From Gemmatimonadales bacterium (GTDB lineage: Bacteria; Gemmatimonadota; Gemmatimonadetes; Gemmatimonadales; GWC2-71-9), in assembly GCA_019637315.1 (NCBI GenBank), contig JAHBVU010000017.1:1-64000 (forward strand): 64,000 nucleotides of DNA, in the 5' to 3' direction. Positions 8,696-17,389 of the stretch are shown here, piece by piece. How positions within the stretch are numbered: the first letter of the stretch is position 1; each line of letters starts with the position of its first letter. The notes under the pieces were generated by a model. It was not told the DNA's origin, did not search any database, and saw only the letters and a list, made by a program, of their open reading frames with translations. The position numbers and the translations under genes are program-made.

Positions 8696-10533
8696 CACTA
8701 GGCAGCTTCGCACGATCGGCGGCGCACCCGGCGGCGGCAGCACTCTTCCTCGTCGCCGGGATCCTGGCAACCGCCCTCGGCGCCGACGTCACCGTCCGAC
8801 ATCAGATCTGGACCATCGGCCTGATCGGGCTTGGCGCGCCGATCGTGCTCGGTACGCTCCGCGGGGCCCTCCGCGGCCGGTTCGCAGCCGACCTGGTTGC
8901 CTCGCTGGCCCTGATCGCCGCCGTAGTCCTGGCGGAACCGGTCGCCGGCCTGGTCATCGTAATCATGCAGACCGGAGGCGAGGCGCTCGAGGCCGGCGCT
9001 GCTCGGCGCGCATCGAAGGCCGTTGCGACACTCGAGGCGATGGCGCCCCGGACCGCCCATGTCTTCCTGGACGGAACGCTCGAGGACCGACCCGTCGGCG
9101 CCGTCAGGGTGGGCGACGTGCTCCTGGTGCGGCCGGGCGAGATGGTGCCCTGCAATGGTACGGTGCGCCAGGGAGCCGGCAGCTTCGACGTCTCCACCAT
9201 CACCGGCGAAGCCGCCCCAGTCGACGCGCAGCCGGGAATGACCGTGCTGAGCGGGTCGATTGCCCGTGAAAGCCCGGTCACCATCGAGGTCACCGCCCCA
9301 GCCGACGCCAGCCACTACCACCGGATCGTCGAGCTGGTGCGCACCGCGGAAGCAAGCAAGGCGCCGATCCAGCGCCTTGCCGATCGCGCGGCGGTCTGGT
9401 TTACACCGGTAACGCTCCTGGTATGCGTGGCCGCCTACGCCCTGTCGGGCGACCCGGTTCGGGTGCTTGCGGTGCTCGTCGTTGCCACGCCCTGCCCGCT
9501 GATCCTGGCCGCGCCGGTTGCCATGCTGGGCGGTATCAACCGCTCGGCCCGGCGGCAGATCATTGTTCGCAACGGGGTGGCACTCGAGCGGCTCGCCTCA
9601 GTGGACACAGCCGTCTTCGACAAAACCGGCACCCTGACCGCGGGAAAGCCTGAAGTCGACCGGATCACGGCGCTGCCGCCATTCACCGCTTCGACGCTGC
9701 TCCGACTGGCCGGCGCGGTCGAGCAGGGATCGGGACATCTGCTGGCGCGCTCACTGAGCGCCGCCGCGATCCGGGAGCACGGCGCGCTGCCGGAAGCAAC
9801 CGACGTCGTGGACGCGCCGGGGGGCGGCGTAACAGGGCGGGTCGAGGGTCGGACGATTACGGTTGGTGCGCAAAAGCTGATTCGGACCCGCGAACCGGAG
9901 GCGGCGGCGGCGTTCCTCGCCTACGACGGGGATCCGGGCCTTCAGGCCTATGTCGTGATCGATGGCCGGGCCGCCGGCCTGGTCCACTATGCCGACCGGA
10001 TCAGGTCCGAGGCGCGAACCGCGGTCCACGCCCTGGGGGCCGCCGGTGTTCGGCGCACCGTTCTCCTCTCGGGCGACCGTACCGCCAACGCCACAGCCGT
10101 TGCTGGGGAACTGGGAATCCGCGAAGCGGAGGGTGACCTGCTGCCCCAGGACAAGCTGTCTCGCATCGTTGCCCTCGAACGCGACGGGCACCGGGTCCTG
10201 ATGGTGGGCGACGGAGCCAACGATGCGCCGGCCCTTGCTGCTGCGCATGTCGGCCTGGCGATCGCGACAGAGACACGGGGACTGAGCGCCGAGGCCGCCG
10301 ACGTCGTGCTGCTGACCGACGACCTGCGGCGGATCCCGGAGGCGGTTGCCATTGCCCGGCGCACCATGCGGATCACCCGACAGAGTATCGGTGTCGGGCT
10401 TGGCCTGTCGCTGGTGGCGATGGGGTTTGCGGCGGCAGGTCAGATCACGCCAACAGTCGGTGCGCTACTGCAGGAGGCGATCGACGTCGCCGTCATTGTC
10501 AACGCGCTCCGCGTCCTCGGCGGACGGGTATGA
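8692..10533 (+). CDS. P1B-type heavy-metal translocating ATPase (TPC subtype)
   Basis: Inner-membrane metal pump, 613 residues, GTG start overlapping the regulator stop (GTGA). Motifs: actuator loop ITGEAAP, transmembrane metal site ATPCPLILA (T266-P267-C268), phosphorylation site D310 in DKTGTLT, and hinge GDGANDAPAL. The last membrane helix carries QEAID. TPC together with QExxD is, to my recollection, the signature of the P1B-5 subgroup implicated in Ni/Fe transport. No N-terminal metal-binding domain is present, and the N-terminal membrane region is short. The usual SEHP motif reads SGHL here. Coupling to a possible gas-sensing two-component pair suggests regulated iron or nickel export. 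Confidence 0.88.
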   Translation: MTLGSFARSAAHPAAAALFLVAGILATALGADVTVRHQIWTIGLIGLGAPIVLGTLRGALRGRFAADLVASLALIAAVVLAEPVAGLVIVIMQTGGEALEAGAARRASKAVATLEAMAPRTAHVFLDGTLEDRPVGAVRVGDVLLVRPGEMVPCNGTVRQGAGSFDVSTITGEAAPVDAQPGMTVLSGSIARESPVTIEVTAPADASHYHRIVELVRTAEASKAPIQRLADRAAVWFTPVTLLVCVAAYALSGDPVRVLAVLVVATPCPLILAAPVAMLGGINRSARRQIIVRNGVALERLASVDTAVFDKTGTLTAGKPEVDRITALPPFTASTLLRLAGAVEQGSGHLLARSLSAAAIREHGALPEATDVVDAPGGGVTGRVEGRTITVGAQKLIRTREPEAAAAFLAYDGDPGLQAYVVIDGRAAGLVHYADRIRSEARTAVHALGAAGVRRTVLLSGDRTANATAVAGELGIREAEGDLLPQDKLSRIVALERDGHRVLMVGDGANDAPALAAAHVGLAIATETRGLSAEAADVVLLTDDLRRIPEAVAIARRTMRITRQSIGVGLGLSLVAMGFAAAGQITPTVGALLQEAIDVAVIVNALRVLGGRV

Positions 10534-10561
10534 CGGCGGTGACGGGTCCGCAGCAAGCGCC

Positions 10562-13012
10562 TCAGCGCTGCGCGGCTACTGCGTCCTCCCGGGGTCGCAG
10601 CGCCAGGACAACCTGCCCCACTGACCGGGTGTCAGTTCCTGCTCCGGCTGCCAGCTCAAACGTTACCGGATCCGCCATCACACCGAGGGCTGCAGCGACC
10701 GCGCCTTCGATTGAAAGGCGATAGCGGCCGGGCCGAAGTCCCATCTGATAGAAGGAGCCATCCGAGAAGGGTTCGATCCGCATTCGCTGACCCGACGCCT
10801 CGTGTTCGAGTTGCATCCCGATCCGGCCCACCAGTGTGCCTGCCTCCCCGCTCCACTCGAGTCGCCCTTCGAGGATGGCACCAGCCACAATCGGGATCTC
10901 GACGCTGACGATCTCACCCGGCCGCGGCACGACCGCCAGCCGGGCACGATCGGGAATCCACTGAGGGTCGGCCAGGCTCGCGCTGTCGACGGTCAGATGA
11001 ATCGGCTCGAAGGGCTGGACGCCCCACAATTCAAACCGCCCGGAACGATCGGTGACCAGCGCTCGGCCCGCCGTGAACAGTCGGGTGTCGGGCAGCAGCG
11101 GCTCGTCCGCGCTCCGGGTACCGTTGCCGTCGAGATCGAGGAAGACAACACCCGCCACGCCGGCCCGATCGATCGCCGGCTCCGCCGACCACATGACTCG
11201 CCCTCCCTTCCGGTCCCAGACAGCCGACCCACCGGCAACCTGATCCATCCGGCCCGAGCTTCCCGGATCGGCAATACCGCGCACCGCATAGCGCAGCTGG
11301 GACAGCTGGGTCACCAGCCCGAGCGAAAAGGCCGGGCCGTTGCGGCCCCGCTCCCAGATCACCATCGATTCCAGGCGCCCGAGGGAGCCGAGCCCGGTCA
11401 TGGCCGCGAGACTCGACCGGCGAAGTTGCCCGTCCATGTTTGACTCGGCCTCGGCGCGGAGCCAGAGCCGGCGCAGCAGCGCCGGCCACCCCGCAGCGGG
11501 CAGGATCGTTCCCTCGAGACCGAAGGCCGATTGCTCCCCACCGAGCGAGCCCCAACTCAGCCGAACGAATGGCCGCACGTGAACCTGTGATAGCGGCATC
11601 GCCAGAGCCGCCCGGACCGTAGTTGTCGCTCCGGAATCACCCAGGGCGCGACTGACCATGCCTTCGGCCCCGACCGTGCCGCGCCCTCGCGAGCCGATCC
11701 GCCCGTGAAGTCGCCACTCGCGGCGGACGCCGGTACCTCCGGCGTAGTCCAGCAGGTCAAGCGTAAGCGCGCGATGCAGACTCGGCTCATACCGGGCGGC
11801 CGCTCGGGTGACCAGACCCGTCAGATGCTCGAGGTCGAAGCCAAGCGCGTTGAATGGCGCAGCGGTCAGGGTCCCGTAGGGGCGCCATGCCATGGCTGTA
11901 TCATCCGCCCGGATCGTGAGGCCGGCACGAGCGGACAGCCGCGAGGTTACGCCAACGGCAAGATCCGCGTTGCCCAGCCAACGGCAGGGCATCTCACGGC
12001 ACGCCCCTACCGCCATACTGTACTCGGTCGCTCCGCTCCGGAGCAGCATGGGCACGGCGCGGAAGCTCTGGTTGAGCTCCCGAATTTCGCCGTTGGGTCC
12101 GTAGGCGACGAGGTCGATCGGATTCTCGCCATAGTGCACCGGCACCATGATGCGATAGCGGCCGCCGGATCCGGCTGAATCAAAGCCGATCAGGCGGCCG
12201 GAGCGGTAGGCATCGACGCTCCAACCCGGCGGCAGGGTCCCGGAAAACGGCAGTGCCTCGAGCAGCAGCGGCCGGAAGGGTGGGCGGTTCGTCAGCGAGA
12301 AGCCGCGCACCCGCTCGGTCCGCACGCTTTGGGTCGCCACATCCCCGACCCGGAGACCGGTCAGCCAGCGACTCTGGGGCCAGGTCCGGTGCCACTCGAG
12401 GTCGACTGATCCGTCACTTCCGCTGATGCCGCGTAACCGACTGACGGCCACCCCACCCAGCAGTGCGCTGGCCAGGCCGACTCGATAGGTCGTATGGTCA
12501 AGCGGGGTGCGGCCCGTGGTGTGAACGTCGTAGTCCATCGCGACACCGCTCCACCCGGAACGCTCGGTTGCGAACGCCGCCGGCGGAATGCTGGCCGAGT
12601 CACGCAATCGTTCCCGGGCGGCGGCGCGAAGGATGCGTCGTACGACGGGCAGGTCGGCAGATGGTGCCACCCGCACCAGCGCCTGCGACTCGTCGTAGAT
12701 CAGCACGGTCTTGAGGACCCGGCCCAGTTCGTCGAGCGAGCGATAGCCGTCGGGCGGACGAGGCACTTCGAGGAGCTGGAATACCGGGGCAATCGGAAGG
12801 TACAGTGTATCTCGGACCTGTCGCGCCTCGATCGTCGTGGCGGCCACGGTGCCGAGGCGAACTTCGACCAGGACAGGGTCACCAGGCGGGGCGGCCTCGA
12901 CCGCTCCAAGCACAGGGGCCGGCAACGGGATCGGACCCGCGGGCCGACACGCCAGACACAGAACGAATGGGGCCACCCGCCGCCACGCTGCGTACCGACC
13001 AGGCATCCCCAT
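10562..13012 (-). CDS. Fimbrial-usher-like outer-membrane protein with a C-terminal SdrD-B-like domain
   Basis: 816 residues. An N-terminal export signal with a Cys-containing hydrophobic stretch is followed by a domain of about 150 residues and then usher-like barrel sequence. PFSGTLPPGWSVDAYRSGRLI closely recalls the conserved PapC/FimD segment in which an 'LPPG-W-v-ly-nG-li' motif precedes the plug. Near residue 640 GVVFLDLDGNGTRSADEPLLP is a calcium-binding SdrD B-like repeat, and further beta domains follow. It is last in an operon with two DUF4402-type subunits and a chaperone, which supports a pilus or surface-fibre export role. The usher assignment is moderate because the barrel is divergent. 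Confidence 0.72.
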   Translation of the reverse strand: MGMPGRYAAWRRVAPFVLCLACRPAGPIPLPAPVLGAVEAAPPGDPVLVEVRLGTVAATTIEARQVRDTLYLPIAPVFQLLEVPRPPDGYRSLDELGRVLKTVLIYDESQALVRVAPSADLPVVRRILRAAARERLRDSASIPPAAFATERSGWSGVAMDYDVHTTGRTPLDHTTYRVGLASALLGGVAVSRLRGISGSDGSVDLEWHRTWPQSRWLTGLRVGDVATQSVRTERVRGFSLTNRPPFRPLLLEALPFSGTLPPGWSVDAYRSGRLIGFDSAGSGGRYRIMVPVHYGENPIDLVAYGPNGEIRELNQSFRAVPMLLRSGATEYSMAVGACREMPCRWLGNADLAVGVTSRLSARAGLTIRADDTAMAWRPYGTLTAAPFNALGFDLEHLTGLVTRAAARYEPSLHRALTLDLLDYAGGTGVRREWRLHGRIGSRGRGTVGAEGMVSRALGDSGATTTVRAALAMPLSQVHVRPFVRLSWGSLGGEQSAFGLEGTILPAAGWPALLRRLWLRAEAESNMDGQLRRSSLAAMTGLGSLGRLESMVIWERGRNGPAFSLGLVTQLSQLRYAVRGIADPGSSGRMDQVAGGSAVWDRKGGRVMWSAEPAIDRAGVAGVVFLDLDGNGTRSADEPLLPDTRLFTAGRALVTDRSGRFELWGVQPFEPIHLTVDSASLADPQWIPDRARLAVVPRPGEIVSVEIPIVAGAILEGRLEWSGEAGTLVGRIGMQLEHEASGQRMRIEPFSDGSFYQMGLRPGRYRLSIEGAVAAALGVMADPVTFELAAGAGTDTRSVGQVVLALRPREDAVAAQR

Positions 13013-13023
13013 TCGGGTTCCCG

Positions 13024-13503
13024 CTAGAGCGTGACGCCGTACACGGTGAGGACCATCGTACCCGTATAGCTGCCGGCCATCTGGCTGAGCGGGGGCGAGA
13101 CTGAGCCACCGAGCCAGACATAGATGTTGGTGCCAAGAGAGATGAGGCCGAGCGAGACCGATCCGTTGGGATTGAAGGTCGTGCCACCCGGCGTGGTGTT
13201 GTTCGCACGATAAAGGCCGCAGGTGGCACAGAACGAAATCGGCATGGTGGCACCGCCGCCGACCCGACTGAGACTGGCAGGCAGCGTGAGGTCGAACGAC
13301 GGGACCAGGGCCAGCAGCGTGAAATGGATCCGCCAGCTGGCGGCACCCGTCTCAGCCGGCCCGACGCTGGTCGTCGTACCCGAGATGATCGAACCAAACT
13401 CGAGATTGGCTCGCTGGGTCACCTGCGCATCGAGGGGGCCCGACGTGGCCAACGCCAAGGCTGCGGCGAGGCACCCGCGACGCGTCCTCGCCGGCACCGT
13501 CAT
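13024..13503 (-). CDS. Secreted DUF4402-type pilin-like subunit (second copy)
   Basis: 159 residues with a signal peptide (MTVPARTRRG...SGPLDA). The mature part, beginning QVTQRANLEFGSIISG and ending AGSYTGTMVLTVYG, has the beta-strand pattern of DUF4402 / spore-coat-U-like subunits. Two cysteines (CATC) may form a disulfide. The ATG overlaps the chaperone stop by four bases (ATGA), so it is translationally coupled. Probably a structural or adhesive subunit donated to the usher. Confidence 0.72.
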   Translation of the reverse strand: MTVPARTRRGCLAAALALATSGPLDAQVTQRANLEFGSIISGTTTSVGPAETGAASWRIHFTLLALVPSFDLTLPASLSRVGGGATMPISFCATCGLYRANNTTPGGTTFNPNGSVSLGLISLGTNIYVWLGGSVSPPLSQMAGSYTGTMVLTVYGVTL

Positions 13504-14324
13504 CGTCGCAGTTCCACGACGCGCCTGACCGGCGCCGTCGGCAGGACGAACGACGTCGGAAGATCATTGCGCCGCCCGACTGCCTCGATCCGGATCAGGT
13601 AGTCCTGATCAGGCAGATCGGCGGCTGGCAGCACGAGACGCGGATGGAGCGTGTGGTACACTCCCAGAGGCAGTTCTGTCTCACGGACGACACGACCGCT
13701 TCGATCTTCAACCGTGGCCCGCAAGGTCCCGACCCAGGCAGCGTTGCCTCGACGGGTGAGCGGCACACGCACCGTGATCGAGTCGGCCCCGCGGACCGCT
13801 GTGGGCTCTCCAAGTTCGAGTGCGGTCGCCACGGTGCCCTTCCGAAAGAGAAACGGAAAGACACTCCGTACCTCCAGCGTGATCGCCACGTTGACGGCCT
13901 CGACAGCGGCAACCGGTGCCACCCGAGGCGTGGCCCGCGAGGCCACGACCAGCCGGGCCCAGTACTCCCGCTCGGGCACGCCGTCCGGCGGGCGTACCAG
14001 GAGGCGCACCGTACGCCGCGCCCCAGGCTCCAGGGCGAAACGACGGGGAAACATCTCGATCCAGTCTGCCGCGGACGGGGTGGAGTCGGTGATTGGCGTT
14101 TTGGTATCGAGCAGGAGGTTTCCGGCGGAATCGGTTACCGGCACGCCATACAGAGTCGACAGATCGACTTCAACCCGATCCTCACCGATGTTGACGACCG
14201 TGAAGGTCCCGGCGCGCTGACCGCGATCGACCACCACCGCCTGCGGTGCGATCAGCACGGCCTGCGCGGCGAGCGTCGCCGGCAACGCGCTGGCAATCAG
14301 AGTGGCGACACCGATACGCCGCAT
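13500..14324 (-). CDS. Periplasmic pilus-assembly chaperone-like protein
   Basis: 274 residues with a signal peptide (MRRIGVATLIASALPATLAAQ). The first domain reads LIAPQAVVVDRGQRAGTFTVVNIG, then IEMFPRRFALEPGARRTVRLLVRPP, which is the PapD-like N-terminal immunoglobulin fold with its G1-type strand. The second domain is beta-rich and ends PTAPVRRVVELRR. The gene lies 3 bp after the first DUF4402 gene and overlaps the second, exactly where a chaperone is expected in a chaperone-usher operon. Confidence 0.8.
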   Translation of the reverse strand: MRRIGVATLIASALPATLAAQAVLIAPQAVVVDRGQRAGTFTVVNIGEDRVEVDLSTLYGVPVTDSAGNLLLDTKTPITDSTPSAADWIEMFPRRFALEPGARRTVRLLVRPPDGVPEREYWARLVVASRATPRVAPVAAVEAVNVAITLEVRSVFPFLFRKGTVATALELGEPTAVRGADSITVRVPLTRRGNAAWVGTLRATVEDRSGRVVRETELPLGVYHTLHPRLVLPAADLPDQDYLIRIEAVGRRNDLPTSFVLPTAPVRRVVELRR

Positions 14325-14327
14325 CGG

Positions 14328-14828
14328 TCAGAAGTACACGACGGTCATCGTCATGGTTCCCGAGTACGTCCCCGCGGCCTGCGACACCGCCGGCTGAGCG
14401 GTTGCGCCAACGAACACATAGAGGAACCCGCCCACCGGAATCGAGGCCGAGGTCGCGGCAGGCGCCGGGGTAAAGTCAGTACCAGACGCCGCCGAGTTGG
14501 CCGTGTTGTGCCGTCCCTGCCAGCTTGCGATCGGCAGATTGTTCGCTCCGCTCGTGATGTTGGCCGGCAGGGCGAATGTGAGATTGATGTTCGCGCTGGC
14601 CTGCCCTTGGACCGTGAACCGTGCGGCACCAGCGTCGGTCACGGCCACGGTTCGGTCCAGCCCAGGAAACACCAGCCCGAAATCGAGATCGGCCGTCGCA
14701 GTCACCGTGATCGGCTGCTGGACGCTGGCTGTGACGTTCGCAACGGCGGAGTTCTGGGCCATGATGCGGTCCGCGCCGCTGACGGTCATGACAAGGGTGA
14801 TCAGCCCGATCCATCGTTTCAGCTGCAC
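14328..14828 (-). CDS. Secreted DUF4402-type pilin-like subunit (first copy)
   Basis: 166 residues, GTG start at 14828 preceded by a strong AGGAGG six bases upstream. Signal peptide MQLKRWIGLITLVMTVSGADRIMAQ; mature part ITVTATADLDFGLVFPG ... ARFTVQGQASANINLTFALP ... AAGTYSGTMTMTVVYF, the DUF4402 pattern. It is the first gene of the four-gene chaperone-usher-like operon and, with the best ribosome site of the four, is likely the major subunit. It is paralogous to the 13024 product. Confidence 0.8.
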   Translation of the reverse strand: MQLKRWIGLITLVMTVSGADRIMAQNSAVANVTASVQQPITVTATADLDFGLVFPGLDRTVAVTDAGAARFTVQGQASANINLTFALPANITSGANNLPIASWQGRHNTANSAASGTDFTPAPAATSASIPVGGFLYVFVGATAQPAVSQAAGTYSGTMTMTVVYF

Positions 14829-15209
14829 GAGTACCTCCTGAGATTGTCCGGAATCACACCGTCCCGATCGCTCGGCAGCGGAGGTGCGGCCACCGCCCCG
14901 TCCGCGTCAGCGCGGGCAGCGCATCACGAACCGTACGCGCAACCGGTGTGCCAGAGCCGCGCGGCTCCGATCGACGCGCACAAAAGGCCCAGCGTTGCCA
15001 GGGCATCCCCCCTCGAATGCGCAGCGAGCACCGGCTTCATCTCGCGGGTCTTGATCGGGTGGCCCGACGCAGCGCGAAGATTGCACGCCGCGCCAGCAAT
15101 TCGCGACAACCGCACTCGCACTTCTTCGTTACGCCTGCATCATCATTTCTTCATCTATGACAGCAGCTTCATGTTTCGTTCATGTAGCGCAGTTCATTTC
15201 GCGTTTCGA
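14829..15209. other. Intergenic region with no supported gene
   Basis: The 5' region of the chaperone-usher operon and the region upstream of the TPR gene. A 65-codon minus-strand frame at 14924-15121 has no ribosome site or recognisable product and is not called. The stretch 15130-15200 is notably AT-richer than its surroundings and carries four TTCAT repeats, at 15150, 15168, 15179 and 15193. Confidence 0.6.
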
Positions 15210-15227
15210 TAGGGCCGAATGGCCCTA
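15210..15227. promoter_or_regulatory. 18-bp inverted repeat, putative operator (copy 1)
   Basis: TAGGGCC-GAAT-GGCCCTA: perfect 7-bp arms around a 4-bp centre, about 120 bp upstream of the TPR gene ATG. It is one of four such sites in the window, with the same GGGnC-N4-GnCCC geometry as the DosR/DevR box. Confidence 0.7.
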
Positions 15228-15347
15228 GTCGCCCCTCGATCTCCGTCAGATGACAGGTGAAGGGCGAGGTCGGCACCCGCATTGCCCGAGTGGCTCTCGA
15301 CGCCTGACGCCCGGCGGTTCCGGAACAGTGCGCACGAGCGAGCGACC

Positions 15348-16397
15348 ATGATTGACCGAATCGACCCGACCGAACCTGCTGCTGCGGCACCGTGGAAAGC
15401 CGAGCCTGCCTCCGTCATGGTGGACGAAGGCCTCAAGCTCGTCGCCGGCGGCCGGTTCGAGCGCGCAGCCGAGCAGTTTGGCCGTGCGGCGGCTAGGGCG
15501 CATCAGGACGGCGACCACGCTGTGGGGGCGGACGCCCTGCGCCGACTCGCCGAGCTCCGCTTCCGAGCCGGGTATCCGGGGGAGGCCCGCAGCCTGGCAG
15601 AGCGGAGTCGGGAGTGCGCCTTCCGCACCAACCGCGCTCGCCTGCAGGTCGAAACCAGCAACACCATCGGCTGCATCCAACTCGAGATGGGCGACCTCGA
15701 GCATGCCAGCGAGACCTTTCTGGGGGCTCTGGCCATCGAGGGGATTCCCGATGATCTCGCCGGCAGGATCGAGCAGAACCTCGGCATCGTCGCCAGCATT
15801 CAGGGCCGTTGGGATGAGGCCGAGGGCCATTACAGCAAGGCCCTGAGCTGTCTGGCCCGCCACAGAGACACGGCGGGATTGGCCATGGTGCATCACAACC
15901 TGGCGATGATTGCCTCGGACCGGGGCAAGGCGGACGTGGCCCATCACCATTTCGGCGAAGGCCTGGCAGCTGCGGAGCGTGCGGGTGACGGACGATTGGC
16001 GGGCCTCTGTCGGCTCAATCGTGCGGAGCTGCTCCACGCGGAGGGGGCTCTCGATCGCGCGCTGGACGATGCGACCGGGGCGTATGCCGTGTTCTTGCAG
16101 ACCGGCACGCTCGTCGACATGGCTGGCGCCTGTCGGATCCTCGGCCGTATCAATGCCTCGCTCAATCGCTATCAGGCGGCCGAGTCGTTCCTCAAGGCCG
16201 CGGTCACAATGGCTGACCGGAGTCAGACACCGCTCACCGATGGCGAGGCACGACGCGAACTGGGAGATCTGCTCGCAGCGACGAGTCGACTGGCCGAAGC
16301 GAAAGCGAGCTATGAAGCCGCCGGATCCGTCTTCGCGCGTTTGAGCGCGTCGCACGACCTGGCCGACGTCGCACGCCGACTCGCGGAGCTCGAATGA
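15348..16397 (+). CDS. TPR-repeat protein, likely regulatory
   Basis: About 349 residues from the ATG at 15348 (an in-frame start at 15282 is possible; neither has a strong ribosome site). Almost the whole chain is tandem TPR helices, e.g. AAEQFGRAAARAHQDGDHAVGADALRRLAELRFRAGYPGEARSLAERS and repeats of the type ..GRWDEAEGHYSKALS.. and ..NRYQAAESFLKAAV... No catalytic or membrane domain is visible, so it is probably a cytoplasmic protein-interaction scaffold. It carries an upstream copy of the 18-bp operator and precedes the regulator gene, so it may belong to the same regulon. Confidence 0.85.
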   Translation: MIDRIDPTEPAAAAPWKAEPASVMVDEGLKLVAGGRFERAAEQFGRAAARAHQDGDHAVGADALRRLAELRFRAGYPGEARSLAERSRECAFRTNRARLQVETSNTIGCIQLEMGDLEHASETFLGALAIEGIPDDLAGRIEQNLGIVASIQGRWDEAEGHYSKALSCLARHRDTAGLAMVHHNLAMIASDRGKADVAHHHFGEGLAAAERAGDGRLAGLCRLNRAELLHAEGALDRALDDATGAYAVFLQTGTLVDMAGACRILGRINASLNRYQAAESFLKAAVTMADRSQTPLTDGEARRELGDLLAATSRLAEAKASYEAAGSVFARLSASHDLADVARRLAELE

Positions 16398-16441
16398 AGG
16401 GTCCCGATGGGCACGGCTTCTAACCACGCATTGAAGCGCAA

Positions 16442-16459
16442 TAGGGCCATTCGGCCCTA
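16442..16459. promoter_or_regulatory. 18-bp inverted repeat, putative operator (copy 2)
   Basis: TAGGGCC-ATTC-GGCCCTA, ending 49 bp before the -35 box at 16509. Sequence and spacing are identical to copy 3 at 17967, which lies in the duplicated promoter. Confidence 0.78.
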
Positions 16460-16508
16460 TTGCAGGAACGCATCACCGATTTCGTGGTTCATCATCGCGC
16501 CTAAACGG

Positions 16509-16536
16509 TTGACACCCATGACGGTTTTCGTACATT
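16509..16536 (+). promoter_or_regulatory. Promoter of the degenerate response regulator gene
   Basis: TTGACA (16509-16514), 16-bp spacer, TACATT (16531-16536). The same elements (TTGACT-N16-TACATT) are preserved in the duplicated copy at 18034, which supports function. The operator is centred near -92 relative to the predicted start. Confidence 0.7.
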
Positions 16537-16607
16537 CCGATTCACCCTCGCCAAGTGCCCTGCGCATCGAGCCACGCACGATTCACTCGAGGCGAAAGGC
16601 CGTTATC

Positions 16608-17342
16608 ATGAAGCTGCTCCTCGCTGAATCGAACCTGCCCATGATGGCGGGGCTCACCCATGAGTTGAGCGACGGCGGGTACATCGTCGACGTTGCCCGG
16701 AGCCACCGCGACATCACCAGCCTGGTAGAGCAGGCGGATTATGATGTCGTGATGATCGACGCCGACCTCGAGCACGGCACCGGGGTCGACGCCATCCGAG
16801 GATTGCGCCGCGAGGGCTGCACCGCTCCAATTCTCCTGTTTGCGCCGCCGGATGCACACGAAGCGATTGTGGCGGGGCTCGAAGCCGGAGCGGACGACTA
16901 CCTGACCAAGCCGTTTCGGATTGACGAGCTGCTGGCGCGGGTGCGCGCCTTGCAGCGGCGCCACAGCTCCGATCGACTCGACACGCTGCTGCTCGGACCG
17001 CTGAAGGTCGATCGCTTGCGCCATCGCGTCACCGCACACGGCCTCGAACTGTCCTTGACCCCGCTCGAGTTCAGGATGCTGGAGTACTTCATGCTTCATC
17101 CTGGTCATGTGATTCGCCGGAGCCGCCTGATCGAGCAGGTCTGGCAGCAGCAGGGCGATCCGGGAAGCAATGTCGTCGACGTTCAGGTCAGCAAGTTGCG
17201 CCGAAAGCTCAGGAGCATCGTTGCCAACCCGCACATCGAAACGGTCCGAGGCGTCGGGTACAGCCTTCGGCTCGACGCGGACCCACGCGTGTCGAGCGTC
17301 CCGGGAGGCTCGCTGTCGTCAAACCGTCCCATCCCGCGCTGA
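16608..17342 (+). CDS. OmpR-family response regulator with a degenerate receiver
   Basis: 244 residues starting MKLLLAESNL, with GAGGCGAAAGG upstream of the ATG at 16608. Phospho-acceptor D51 (MIDADL) and K101 (LTKPF) remain, but the acidic pair normally following strand 1 is reduced (LLLAESN instead of LLVEDD), and the switch Thr/Ser is Ala79 (LLFAPPDA). The winged-helix DNA-binding domain is intact (GNVVDVQ-type segment, ETVRGVGYSLRLD). It is paralogous to the regulator at 8018. It is followed by a kinase pseudogene, so its own adjacent kinase partner is lost; the intact kinase at 18287 is the likely partner. Phosphorylation may be weak or dispensable. Confidence 0.92.
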   Translation: MKLLLAESNLPMMAGLTHELSDGGYIVDVARSHRDITSLVEQADYDVVMIDADLEHGTGVDAIRGLRREGCTAPILLFAPPDAHEAIVAGLEAGADDYLTKPFRIDELLARVRALQRRHSSDRLDTLLLGPLKVDRLRHRVTAHGLELSLTPLEFRMLEYFMLHPGHVIRRSRLIEQVWQQQGDPGSNVVDVQVSKLRRKLRSIVANPHIETVRGVGYSLRLDADPRVSSVPGGSLSSNRPIPR

Positions 17343-17389
17343 GGGCGCCGGCCTCGGGAGGCGCCCTCGAATCTCGGCCTGGCCGAGCC

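Noticed and set aside
7595-8770. 391-codon minus-strand frame across the GAF kinase and regulator
   Set aside because: Antisense to two clearly conserved genes.
14924-15121. 65-codon minus-strand frame between the pilin-like gene and the TPR gene
   Set aside because: No ribosome site, composition unlike a real small protein; treated as non-coding.
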